This document shows, one piece after another, positions 1 through 7,410 of a stretch of DNA of 40,860 nt. Position 1 is the first letter of the stretch. Every line of letters starts with the position of its first letter. The notes below the pieces were generated by a model, which worked only from the letters and a program-made list of their open reading frames with translations, made no database searches and was not told the origin of the DNA. The DNA is from a virus. Position numbers and translations under genes: made by a program. The stretch covers positions 1 through 40,860 of the IMG/VR virus record IMGVR_UViG_3300013094_000113; one strand, written 5' to 3'.

Positions 1-765
1 ACTGAGTTTATTAATAAGACTGAGAAAATGAAGTTTATGGTACATCCAAGGAACTTCGCTATTAATCAGCGCGCGCTCGGTATCGGTGCTCTCGGTTGGC
101 ATACATACCTTCAGTCTAAAATGGTTGGGTTTGAAACAATGGAAGCAAAGCTACTTAATACTCAAATATGGAGTTTTGTTCGTAAGAAAGCAGACGCTGC
201 TACCGCTCAAATGGCTGTTGAATACGGAGAACCACCTTTACTTAAAGGTTATGGTCGTCGTAATGTAACTACACTAGCTGTTGCACCTACTACTTCTAGT
301 TCGTTTATTCTCGGACAAGCTTCACCTTCAGTTGAACCTCTTAACTCTAACTACTTTGTAAAAGACTTAGCTAAAGGTAAGTTTACATATAAGAATCCTT
401 ATCTTGAAGCTTTACTTGAAACTAAGAAAAAAAATACAGAAGGTGTTTGGAAGTCTATTCTTGTAAAAGGTGGTTCAGTACAGCACCTCGAGTTCCTTAC
501 GCCTGAAGAAAAAGGTGTATTCAAGACCTTTGGTGAAATCAGTCAAAAAGAAATAGTAATTCAAGCTGCTGCGCGTCAGAAGTATATTGATCAAGGTCAA
601 TCATTAAACTTAATGATTCCACCTAGTACTAAACCTAAAGACGTTAACGAACTAATTGTATTTGCTTGGGAGAACGGTATCAAGAGTCTTTATTATCAAC
701 GTTCTGCTAACCCAGCTCAAGAACTAGCTCGTTCAATATTAACCTGTTCAACTTGTGAGTCGTAA
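1..765 (+). CDS. nrdA: Ribonucleoside-diphosphate reductase, large (alpha) subunit, C-terminal part
   Basis: The gene enters from the left edge already in frame, so only about the last 254 residues are visible. They belong to the class I reductase catalytic subunit, which reduces ribonucleotides to deoxyribonucleotides for phage DNA synthesis. Seen: the barrel segment APTTSSSFILGQ followed by SPSVEPLNSNYF, the Tyr dyad in SLYYQRS that relays the radical in class I enzymes, and a C-terminal tail ending CSTCES, whose cysteine pair fits the redox-active tail that re-reduces the active site. Its stop overlaps the start of the next gene by one base (TAATG), so the two are probably co-translated. 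The finger-loop cysteines and the allosteric domain lie outside the window. Identification is confident. Confidence 0.95.
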   Translation, partial: TEFINKTEKMKFMVHPRNFAINQRALGIGALGWHTYLQSKMVGFETMEAKLLNTQIWSFVRKKADAATAQMAVEYGEPPLLKGYGRRNVTTLAVAPTTSSSFILGQASPSVEPLNSNYFVKDLAKGKFTYKNPYLEALLETKKKNTEGVWKSILVKGGSVQHLEFLTPEEKGVFKTFGEISQKEIVIQAAARQKYIDQGQSLNLMIPPSTKPKDVNELIVFAWENGIKSLYYQRSANPAQELARSILTCSTCES

Positions 766-956
766 TGGGACTTGAGTTAGACAACACCCACTGCAATTGC
801 AATAATATATCCTATAAAGAGATTATACATCTTGTTGATAAGCACGAAGATATAAAAACAATCGAAGATTTACAGCGATATTGTAATTGCGCAGACAGGT
901 GCGAGTCTTGCAAACCTGACATACAAAAAATTATTGAATTTTTTAGGTCAGTGTAA
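765..956 (+). CDS. Bfd-like [2Fe-2S] protein next to nrdA
   Basis: A 63-residue protein with the spacing of bacterioferritin-associated ferredoxin: Cys10-x-Cys12, then 33 residues, then Cys46-x2-Cys49 (CxC...CxxC), in a helical protein of nearly the same length as E. coli Bfd. Two extra cysteines (40, 42) lie just before the second pair. The start overlaps the nrdA stop by one base. Bfd-like domains bind a 2Fe-2S cluster and pass electrons. Beside nrdA the simplest inference is electron supply to ribonucleotide reductase, either to reduce the tail disulphide or to maintain the beta-subunit cofactor as YfaE does in E. coli. That role is inference; the fold assignment rests on cysteine pattern and size. 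A strong terminator follows. Confidence 0.65.
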   Translation: MGLELDNTHCNCNNISYKEIIHLVDKHEDIKTIEDLQRYCNCADRCESCKPDIQKIIEFFRSV

Positions 957-978
957 AAATTATATTGGCAAGGTATGC

Positions 979-1007
979 GGGGAGAGAGAAATCTCTCCCC
1001 TTTTTTT
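979..1007 (+). terminator. Rho-independent terminator after the nrdA operon
   Basis: A perfect 9-bp stem GGGGAGAGA/TCTCTCCCC (979-987 with 992-1000) closes a GAAA tetraloop and is followed at once by seven Ts. It ends the nrdA and Bfd-like transcript and insulates the lipoprotein gene starting at 1022. Confidence 0.95.
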
Positions 1008-1009
1008 GT

Positions 1010-1017
1010 GTAAGTAA
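1010..1017 (+). promoter_or_regulatory. Late-promoter-like motif GTAAGTAA
   Basis: The octamer sits 4 nt before the ATG at 1022, directly downstream of the terminator. It matches the recurrent (G/C/A)TAA(A/G)TA(A/T) motif of this window, which resembles the T4 late promoter. Confidence 0.55.
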
Positions 1018-1021
1018 TTGT

Positions 1022-1978
1022 ATGAAAAAGTTTGCAATATTATCTCTTTTATTTTTAACTAGCTGTACCCTTGGATTAAAAACACCGGATGCTTTTAGTA
1101 ATAGTCCAACTACAGACATAGGTAAGAAAGCTGTAGTAGTAGTCAAAGCTGAAGACACTCAAAAGCAAGTTGATCAAATGGCTGAAGCTAATAAGAAGGT
1201 TGAAGCAGCACGCCAAGAAATGGAAATGAAATATAATGCAGCAAGAGAACAACTACAAAAGTCTTATGATGACTTAAAGAAAAAAGATGACGAAAACTTT
1301 GCAAAGATAGGAGAACTAAACTATGGTATCTATATGGTAACTCAGGAAAAGAAGAAACAAGATATGAATACCCTTGTTGCGCATTTACATGCTAAAGAAA
1401 TAATGAACCGTACAGATAAATTAACACCAGAGCAAAAAGCTGTTATTACAGCTGAAATTAATAAAGAAAAAGCTTTAACTATTGATCAACTTTATACCAA
1501 GTATAACGGCGCTGTAGAATTAGCTATTGTACAGAAACAAGCTTTAGATAATGCTCAAACAGTTATTGATCAACAGGAAAAAGAAAAAGCAGCTTTAAGA
1601 GAGGCAGAAAAGTTAACACTTAATAAACTACAAGCCGAAAGAAATGCTGAAATTGAGCAAATTAAAAAACAAGCAGCAGATCAATTAGCTCTAGCTAAAG
1701 CAGCTCAAAAAGCAGAGCTTATAGCTCTAATGGTTAAAGCTTTAATTGGAGTTGGTATATTATTCTTAGTGCTTGCTATATTGCTAAAGAACATTACAAT
1801 GGGACTTGGAGCTATTGCTTCATTAGGCTTAGCATATGTAGCTGCTACTGTAGAGATATGGGTAGTAGGAGCTTCTTTAGGTGGTATAATATTAATAGCT
1901 GTACTTATTGAAGTACTTAAACAGAATTCTAAGAAGAAGAAGGCAGCGGCGGTGGCTCCGGCTTCTCCAGTTCAATAA
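1022..1978 (+). CDS. Lipoprotein with coiled coil and C-terminal membrane segments (spanin-like topology)
   Basis: 318 residues from the ATG at 1022. That start is preferred because the open frame upstream crosses the terminator, and from 1022 the protein begins with a lipoprotein signal, MKKFAILSLLFLTSC, with lipobox LTSC (Cys15). Residues about 40-230 are Lys/Glu/Gln/Ala-rich and predicted coiled coil. Three hydrophobic segments follow at roughly 232-254, 257-276 and 279-299, then a short Lys/Ala tail. An N-terminal lipid plus a C-terminal membrane anchor joined by a long periplasmic helix is the layout of a unimolecular spanin, which disrupts the outer membrane at lysis. Known u-spanins are shorter and have a single C-terminal segment, so this is a hypothesis; an envelope or tail-associated protein is possible. 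Its 3' end overlaps the convergent gene by 50 nt. Confidence 0.75.
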   Translation: MKKFAILSLLFLTSCTLGLKTPDAFSNSPTTDIGKKAVVVVKAEDTQKQVDQMAEANKKVEAARQEMEMKYNAAREQLQKSYDDLKKKDDENFAKIGELNYGIYMVTQEKKKQDMNTLVAHLHAKEIMNRTDKLTPEQKAVITAEINKEKALTIDQLYTKYNGAVELAIVQKQALDNAQTVIDQQEKEKAALREAEKLTLNKLQAERNAEIEQIKKQAADQLALAKAAQKAELIALMVKALIGVGILFLVLAILLKNITMGLGAIASLGLAYVAATVEIWVVGASLGGIILIAVLIEVLKQNSKKKKAAAVAPASPVQ

Positions 1979-2519
1979 TATCATTAGTTACGTTTACTGC
2001 TTTTTCTTTAGCTTTACCTGTAAGTTGAGCTATTATCTCTTCTCTTGTGGCTACTAATATATTTGTCTGACCTGCAGGTAAGTTAAGATACCCGTCATTT
2101 TTAAGTTTTTGTATTTCTTTCTTGCCTTCTATTTCTATTTTTTTAAGCTCTTTATTAGCTTCTGCTTTTTTATACTGTATGTTTATTTTATTAACTGTTT
2201 CAATAGCACCTGTACTAGCAGCAATTAAGCTCGCTAATCCAGACATCATCTCAGGATCCCCAACCGCAACAGTTAACTTTTGTAATTCTAATATACTCTT
2301 AACACTATTTTCAACCAATTCAGCAGAATGCTTCAAAACAAAATCCTGCATTTCTTCAGGAGTCTTTGGAGGAACAATTGGTTGAGCTACTATAGGAGTA
2401 CTAATCTTAACCTCTTCATTTTCTGTTTCAGGAGCACTTAAACCAGCAACGAAAGTATCTATTTGATTTATAATCTTTTGATTATCATTAGAACTATTAT
2501 CAGGTAATGGAGGATTCAC
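1929..2519 (-). CDS. Putative terminase small subunit (T4 gp16-like)
   Basis: 196 residues from a GTG at 2519. The acidic, Pro-rich N-terminus is followed by helices and a stretch that resembles T4 gp16 in order and spacing: a DPEMM...LIAASTGAIETVNK helix (gp16 has SPRHMEVFATLM...TTTNREIL), a Lys/Glu coiled-coil linker, then LPAGQTNILVATREEIIAQL (gp16 has VPTGQMNIQNATVF...ELMDEI). The gp16 family recognises DNA and stimulates the large terminase during headful packaging. The similarity is from memory, so confidence is moderate. An ATAAGTAT motif lies 5 nt before the GTG and supports this start. The gene stands alone on the minus strand and its tail overlaps the lipoprotein gene by 50 nt; no large terminase is in view. 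Confidence 0.6.
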   Translation of the reverse strand: MNPPLPDNSSNDNQKIINQIDTFVAGLSAPETENEEVKISTPIVAQPIVPPKTPEEMQDFVLKHSAELVENSVKSILELQKLTVAVGDPEMMSGLASLIAASTGAIETVNKINIQYKKAEANKELKKIEIEGKKEIQKLKNDGYLNLPAGQTNILVATREEIIAQLTGKAKEKAVNVTNDIIELEKPEPPPLPSSS

Positions 2520-2524
2520 TAAAA

Positions 2525-2532
2525 ATACTTAT
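2525..2532 (-). promoter_or_regulatory. Late-promoter-like motif ATAAGTAT (minus strand)
   Basis: On the minus strand ATAAGTAT is followed by 5 nt and then the GTG at 2519. The motif and its spacing support both late expression and the GTG start. Confidence 0.55.
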
Positions 2533-2576
2533 GCAAGCAGTTGAGTTATCAATAGCATACTATATACTCATTTATT

Positions 2577-3131
2577 ATGTTTCCAGTCACTATTAAATTT
2601 GTAAAAACAGCTGATAATGCTGTATTACCATCATTTAACCATTCAGATCCTTACACAGGTGATTCAGGCTTAGATCTTACTTGTACAGATACTGTAGTAG
2701 TACCTGCTAAAGGATGGGCTGTAGCGCCAGTAGGTCTTAAACTTGCTTATATTACGCCTGGTTATTGGATTCGAGTTGAAGGGCGTTCTGGAGTGGGTTT
2801 TAAAAAGAGTATCTTTCCTCACTTCGGTATTATCGACAACCCATATAGAGGTGATATGGGTATTAAACTATATAATTTTAGTGATACAACTCAAACGTTT
2901 ATTGCCGGAGATAAAGTAGCTCAGCTTATTGTTTATCCTTTAATTCAAGCTGATATTGAATGGGCAGATCAAGTAACTGAAACAAAACGAGGTGACAAAG
3001 GATTTGGCTCCTCTGATAAACCAACCGATGCTGCATCAGTATATAATAAAAAGATGGGTGATATTAAACCAACTGAAATTGAAATAGTAGCAGATCCAGA
3101 TGGCGGGTTTTCGGTCAAAAATAAAAAGTAA
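2577..3131 (+). CDS. dut: dUTP diphosphatase (dUTPase)
   Basis: 184 residues with all five motifs of the trimeric dUTPase family: motif 1 DSGLDL (29-34), motif 2 GRSGVGFK (69-76, a variant of the usual GRSSLA), motif 3 GIIDNPYRGD (84-93) with the uracil-binding segment and catalytic Asp, motif 4 GDKVAQLIV (111-119), and motif 5 RGDKGFGSS (138-147) on the flexible P-loop-like arm. The enzyme hydrolyses dUTP to dUMP and pyrophosphate, keeping uracil out of phage DNA and feeding dTMP synthesis. About 35 residues beyond motif 5 form a tail not needed for the fold. It is separated by only 2 nt from the clamp-loader gene, so the two form a DNA-metabolism operon. No late motif lies upstream, consistent with early expression. 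Confidence 0.95.
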   Translation: MFPVTIKFVKTADNAVLPSFNHSDPYTGDSGLDLTCTDTVVVPAKGWAVAPVGLKLAYITPGYWIRVEGRSGVGFKKSIFPHFGIIDNPYRGDMGIKLYNFSDTTQTFIAGDKVAQLIVYPLIQADIEWADQVTETKRGDKGFGSSDKPTDAASVYNKKMGDIKPTEIEIVADPDGGFSVKNKK

Positions 3132-3133
3132 TA

Positions 3134-4078
3134 ATGACAATTAACGAGCAGTTAATGAACGTTTGGGTAGAAAAATACCGGCCAAGTAAATTAGCCGATA
3201 TGGTTCTATCTGAACCTTTGCGTGCATTTGTAGAAGAATGTAAGCGTAAAGGTGAGATACCTAATATGTTACTAGTAGGTAATGCCGGTACCGGTAAGAC
3301 TACATTAGCTAAAGTGATTATAAATGAAATATTAGATGCACAATATCTCTACATTAACGCAAGTGAAAAGAACGGAATCGACGAAGTCCGTACCTCTATT
3401 CTTACATTTGCTCAAACTAAGAGTATTGACGGAAAGATTAAGATTATATTTTTGGACGAGTTTGATAACTTTACTGACGCTGGTCAAAGAGCGTTGCGTA
3501 ATGTTATGGAAGAGTATGCTGGTAATACTCGTTTTATCCTTACTGGCAACTATCTACATCGTATTATCCAACCAATTCAGTCTCGATGCCAAGTTTTCAC
3601 TGATTTTACTCCTCCTATTGGAGAATATGCTAAACGAATAAAGTACATATTAGGTCAAGAAAACATTAATGTAGGTAAAGATCAAGTCGAACGTATTAAA
3701 GAAGTAATTCGTTATTATTACCCGGATTTACGAAGAATTATTAACTTTATACAAAAGAATATAGTTAATAATACACTTAACCTACAAGATACTATTAATA
3801 ACGAAGGATTCGCTGAAGACATCCTTAATAGAATTAAAGATAAAGAAGATTTAATGTCTATACGTAAATTCGTTATAGAATCGGAACAATCATTTGGAAA
3901 CGATTATCCTAAACTGTTAAAAGACTTATTTAATGCAGTATATAAGAGTACTGAAAAAGACGAAAATAAAAAAAGACTTGCATTGCTGCAAGTCTCTGAA
4001 TTTTTGTACCGTTCTGCTTTAGTAATGGATCAGGAAATAAACTTTTTTAGCTGTTTGATTTCTTTGAGCCAGTTATAA
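3134..4078 (+). CDS. DNA polymerase clamp loader ATPase (T4 gp44-like)
   Basis: 314 residues, close to T4 gp44 in size. An AAA+ ATPase of the RFC-small/gp44 type that opens and loads the sliding clamp on DNA. Seen: N-terminal WVEKYRPSKLADMV, Walker A GNAGTGKTT (49-57), Walker B IIFLDEFD (104-111), sensor 1 TGNY (137-140), the SRC motif (150-152) carrying the arginine finger, and the lid-domain segment YYYPDLRRIINFIQ that mirrors KNFPDFRKTIGELD in gp44. Translation could instead start at the ATG at 3155 (MNVWVEKY). In T4 the clamp (gp45) is also needed for late transcription, which suits the late-promoter motifs in this window. The last 32 nt overlap the convergent gene ending at 4047. Confidence 0.95.
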   Translation: MTINEQLMNVWVEKYRPSKLADMVLSEPLRAFVEECKRKGEIPNMLLVGNAGTGKTTLAKVIINEILDAQYLYINASEKNGIDEVRTSILTFAQTKSIDGKIKIIFLDEFDNFTDAGQRALRNVMEEYAGNTRFILTGNYLHRIIQPIQSRCQVFTDFTPPIGEYAKRIKYILGQENINVGKDQVERIKEVIRYYYPDLRRIINFIQKNIVNNTLNLQDTINNEGFAEDILNRIKDKEDLMSIRKFVIESEQSFGNDYPKLLKDLFNAVYKSTEKDENKKRLALLQVSEFLYRSALVMDQEINFFSCLISLSQL

Positions 4079-5087
4079 GCATTTTTTCTGCTTCTGTCAT
4101 TTCACATTCGCAGAGCTCTTTACCGCATTTAGGGCAGATCTTTTCTTCAACTTCTTCACATTCGCAAGGAGCTTTACCACATGTAGGGCAAACATCTTTT
4201 TCTTTCTTTTCCCACATTGTTTCTTCTCTTGCTTCAGGTTCAGCTGTATATTCTTGTAAGCATTCTGCTTTTACTGTTACACCGTCTTCTTCGTAGCATT
4301 CATCTACTGGACCTTGTTTACCATGATCCCAGCATTCATCTTTAATCATATGTCTTTCATATGTAGCGACATTGTCGTATTTACCTTCTTCTTCCATACC
4401 AGTGTCACCGTCTCCCATCATACCTACATCTTCACTGAGAATAGAAACATAAAGATCAGCTAATAACTGCTTAGATTCTTTTAAAGTTTTTGGTTTTAAT
4501 TTATTCTTTGGAAGTGGCTTATAATTTGTAGATGGCTTTGAGTCGTCATAACTATTAGCACCTACAGAATTCTTTTTATTTTTTTCTGCTAATTTATAAT
4601 CGCCTTTTTCAACCCAATTTTGTTTATGTCCTAATTCATTTTGATCTTCAGTTTCAGGTTCTTCATTTGCAACCCATTTACCTGGTTTTTGATAATCACC
4701 TTTTTTACGCTTATTCTTAGAAGATACTGGTGATAAATTTACACCAGTGTCGATTACTTTAATTAAAGTAATAGGTAATGTCATTAAGTTACCAAAGTTA
4801 CCAGGGCTAAGTTCTTGATAGACATCTGCATGAGTAGCAGGTAGGTTTTGATAACCAAAAGAACCGTATTGAGAATCTGGAGTGTGTAGTCTACCAACAC
4901 GTAAGTTTAGTTTAGACTTACCCGCGTCGTCTAGAATAGCTTGTATGTTGCTTCCTAGTTTCTTATAGTCTTCATGAGACTTATAATCAGGAATTAACTC
5001 TACTAGATCCCCATCTAAAAATCCGTTACCTTGTTTGTAACGATTGATTATGGTTTCGTAGAGAGGGATAAATTTACTATTCTTCAT
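4047..5087 (-). CDS. Unidentified acidic protein with two C-terminal zinc-ribbon-like knuckles
   Basis: 346 residues, function not recognised. The first 120 residues look globular. The middle (about 125-200) is charged and low-complexity, rich in Lys, Glu and Asn. The C-terminus holds a Cys-rich acidic tail with a duplicated unit: CPTCGKAPCECEE and, 8 residues later, CPKCGKELCECE, each offering CxxC plus CxC ligands for zinc. The duplication is visible in the DNA as well. The gene is transcribed divergently from the gp25-like gene, with a 52-nt gap that contains an inverted TAAGTAAT pair, and convergently with the clamp loader (32-nt overlap). A structural or assembly role would suit the late motif and location, but nothing in the sequence proves it. 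Confidence 0.8.
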   Translation of the reverse strand: MKNSKFIPLYETIINRYKQGNGFLDGDLVELIPDYKSHEDYKKLGSNIQAILDDAGKSKLNLRVGRLHTPDSQYGSFGYQNLPATHADVYQELSPGNFGNLMTLPITLIKVIDTGVNLSPVSSKNKRKKGDYQKPGKWVANEEPETEDQNELGHKQNWVEKGDYKLAEKNKKNSVGANSYDDSKPSTNYKPLPKNKLKPKTLKESKQLLADLYVSILSEDVGMMGDGDTGMEEEGKYDNVATYERHMIKDECWDHGKQGPVDECYEEDGVTVKAECLQEYTAEPEAREETMWEKKEKDVCPTCGKAPCECEEVEEKICPKCGKELCECEMTEAEKMLITGSKKSNS

Positions 5088-5099
5088 AAAAGGTATATT

Positions 5100-5135
5100 A
5101 TTACTTATGTTTTTATACTTTGCTTTCTAAGTAAT
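5100..5135. promoter_or_regulatory. Inverted late-promoter pair in a divergent intergenic region
   Basis: ATTACTTA (5100-5107) and TAAGTAAT (5128-5135) form a perfect 8-bp inverted repeat with a 20-nt spacer between two divergent genes. Read outward, each arm contains a TAAGTAA late-type motif. The rightward copy CTAAGTAA (5127-5134) lies 5 nt before the ATG at 5140; the leftward copy lies about 13 nt before the ATG at 5087. Confidence 0.5.
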
Positions 5136-5139
5136 TTAT

Positions 5140-5586
5140 ATGCCAAGTATTAATTTTACAGGTCTAGCCAAAGTTGTTACAAACAATGGGTATACCTATT
5201 CGGACTTGCATTTAGATTTAGACAATCCGATACAAAGAGATTTAAAGTTAGATCATGATACAGCTGCAATAGCTAATTCTATTACTAACCTATTTAATAC
5301 AATACCTGGACAAGACTTATTAAATCCCACTTATGGTTTAAATTTACTTCAATACGTCTTTTTACCAGCTAATGATGTTACAGCTAATTTAATAGCACAA
5401 GCAATTTCCCGTAATCTTTCAGTTTACGAACCTAGAGTGACTATAAAGGGTATGGATATAAATGTTAATAGTAGTGAACAAACAATTACTATAACATTAA
5501 GTATCTTGATAAACTCTTTGAATAAACAAATCACAATACCAGGTACCTTAAATAGTACTGGTTATACCTTACTTTCGATACAATGA
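5140..5586 (+). CDS. Baseplate wedge protein, GPW/gp25 family
   Basis: 148 residues, the usual size for the T4 gp25 / P2 gpW family that sits at the sheath-baseplate junction and nucleates sheath assembly. Seen: the N-terminal strand with PIQRDLKLDHDTAAIANSI, the family core IPGQDLLNPTYGLNLLQYVF (equivalent to the GER..RP.FG region of gp25), then the helix DVTANLIAQAISRNLSVYEPRVTIKGMDI and a two-strand C-terminus. The last bases overlap the start of the gp6-like gene (ATGA), as expected for two parts of the same wedge. It opens the 21-kb rightward tail block and has a late-type motif 5 nt upstream. Confidence 0.85.
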   Translation: MPSINFTGLAKVVTNNGYTYSDLHLDLDNPIQRDLKLDHDTAAIANSITNLFNTIPGQDLLNPTYGLNLLQYVFLPANDVTANLIAQAISRNLSVYEPRVTIKGMDINVNSSEQTITITLSILINSLNKQITIPGTLNSTGYTLLSIQ

Positions 5587-7409
5587 ACACAGCAACAGAC
5601 AATTCCCAATTAAACATTGCAAGTAATGAATATGTTGCTTTTGATGCCTCGTCTTTAAAAACGTTTATTAACAATCGTTTAACACAGAGCGGTGTTTTTA
5701 CTGATCAAAATTATGAAGGTTCGAATATCACTGCAGTTAACAATATAATTGCATACTCTTTTCATACATTACTTTACTATTTAAATCAAACTTCAACAGA
5801 ATCATTGTTTAGTGAAGCACAGCTTTACGAAAACATGAATAGAGTAGTAAAGTTATTAAACTACGCACCAGTTGGAGCTCAGACATCTACTTTATCATTT
5901 ACAGTATCAGCTGATAATACATTAGGTATTGGAACATATACAGTTCCGCGTTATACGTTTATTAGAGCTGGGGGTGCAACATTTTCATTTAATCAGGACG
6001 TTACTTTTACAAAAACATTAACAAGTGTACAATATATAACTGATATTAGCAATCAGTACCTATTATATCAAGGTTCGTATGTTGAGTATCCATTATATAC
6101 AGCTAGAGGAGAAGCAAATGAAGTTGTATTCTTAGTGCCAGGTAATACAGTTATTATTGATCACTTTAATATAGATGTATATGTAAAGAACTACTTTACA
6201 GGTAAATGGACACAATGGACAGCTACTGAATCTTTATATCTTGAAGATGCAACATCTCAAGCATATGAAATAAGACTTAATCAAAATAAAAACTATGAAA
6301 TTAAGTTCGGTGATAATATTAATGGCGCACAATTAAATGCTAACGATATAGTTGCTATCTATTATCTTCAATCGTTAGGTACATCCGGTCAAGTAGGGGC
6401 TGGAGTATTACAAGGCCAGTCAGCGGCATTATACACCACTTCTCAATTCACGTCTATATCTAACGATGTTATAAGTTCAAACTTAAACTTATTAACAGAT
6501 GTTAACATAATTAGTTTAGATTTTGCCAATAGTAACATTTCTACTTCATTTACAGATGTAGAAGCAGTTAGTAGTATACGTAATAATGCTCCAGCTTCTT
6601 TTAAATCTCAATATAGAGTAGTTACTTCTTCAGATTATAAATCGTTTATTACTTCTACATTTGCTAATATTGTAAACGACGTAGCGGTATTAAACAATAA
6701 CGATTATGTTAATGGTCACTTACAATATCTTTATAATATAGGTTTAACTAACCCGGGTTCTGATTATAGAGTATTATACAATCAAATGGCGTTTGCTGAT
6801 GCTTGTAATTTTAACAACGTATATGTTTATGTTCTACCTAAAGCTACTAAGATCATAACAAATAATTACATAAATTATTTAACGCCAGCTCAAAAACAGT
6901 TAATTATAACTTCATTACAGTCAAGACAAACTCTTACCTCTCAAGTTATAGTTATGGATCCAGTTTATAAAGCTGTAACTGTTGGTATAAGTGAAACTAA
7001 TGTAACAGTAAATGATATAGCTAATTCTAAATTAATAATTACTTTAGATCGTAATAACAAGACTCCTGCTTCAGTTATATTAAACAGTATACAATCTATA
7101 TTTGAGTCCTACTTTAATCCTTCTACTATTACATTAGGTTTTACTGTTAATACTTCAGATATTAACGGAGACATATTAGGTATTGGTGGTATTACAAGTA
7201 TTACTACAACAAATGGTACTGATACAGTTAACGGTATTTCATTTATAGTATATAACACTTCTTATCCAAACAACGACGTAACATCTACAACAAAAACATT
7301 CACGGTAGAAAGTTTTCAAACAGTTTATCTTGACAATATAACCGATATAATGTCCAGAGTAGTTATTCAAACACAAACTTCTCAAGATACTGCAATATTG
7401 AGCTTCTAA
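5583..7409 (+). CDS. Baseplate wedge protein, gp6 / baseplate J-like
   Basis: 608 residues, close to T4 gp6 (660). The N-terminus has the typical layout: a helix for a short chain-joining segment (FDASSLKTFINNRLTQSGVF), a sentence rich in SN/Y residues, then QLYENMNRVVKLLNYAPVGAQTSTLSFTV, where family members have ENxxxAxxLxGYxP. The middle is beta-rich (about 100-260), followed by the helix-containing gp6 core SFKSQYRVVTSSDYKSFITSTF and a C-terminal domain with DPVYKAVTVGISETNVTV. gp6 dimers form the ring that drives baseplate opening. The gene overlaps the gp25-like gene by 4 nt and is followed after 1 nt by the next structural gene. Confidence 0.85.
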   Translation: MNTATDNSQLNIASNEYVAFDASSLKTFINNRLTQSGVFTDQNYEGSNITAVNNIIAYSFHTLLYYLNQTSTESLFSEAQLYENMNRVVKLLNYAPVGAQTSTLSFTVSADNTLGIGTYTVPRYTFIRAGGATFSFNQDVTFTKTLTSVQYITDISNQYLLYQGSYVEYPLYTARGEANEVVFLVPGNTVIIDHFNIDVYVKNYFTGKWTQWTATESLYLEDATSQAYEIRLNQNKNYEIKFGDNINGAQLNANDIVAIYYLQSLGTSGQVGAGVLQGQSAALYTTSQFTSISNDVISSNLNLLTDVNIISLDFANSNISTSFTDVEAVSSIRNNAPASFKSQYRVVTSSDYKSFITSTFANIVNDVAVLNNNDYVNGHLQYLYNIGLTNPGSDYRVLYNQMAFADACNFNNVYVYVLPKATKIITNNYINYLTPAQKQLIITSLQSRQTLTSQVIVMDPVYKAVTVGISETNVTVNDIANSKLIITLDRNNKTPASVILNSIQSIFESYFNPSTITLGFTVNTSDINGDILGIGGITSITTTNGTDTVNGISFIVYNTSYPNNDVTSTTKTFTVESFQTVYLDNITDIMSRVVIQTQTSQDTAILSF

Positions 7410-7410
7410 T

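Noticed and set aside
965-1021. Upstream extension of the lipoprotein gene
   Set aside because: It would translate through the terminator hairpin and hide the lipoprotein signal that starts at 1022.
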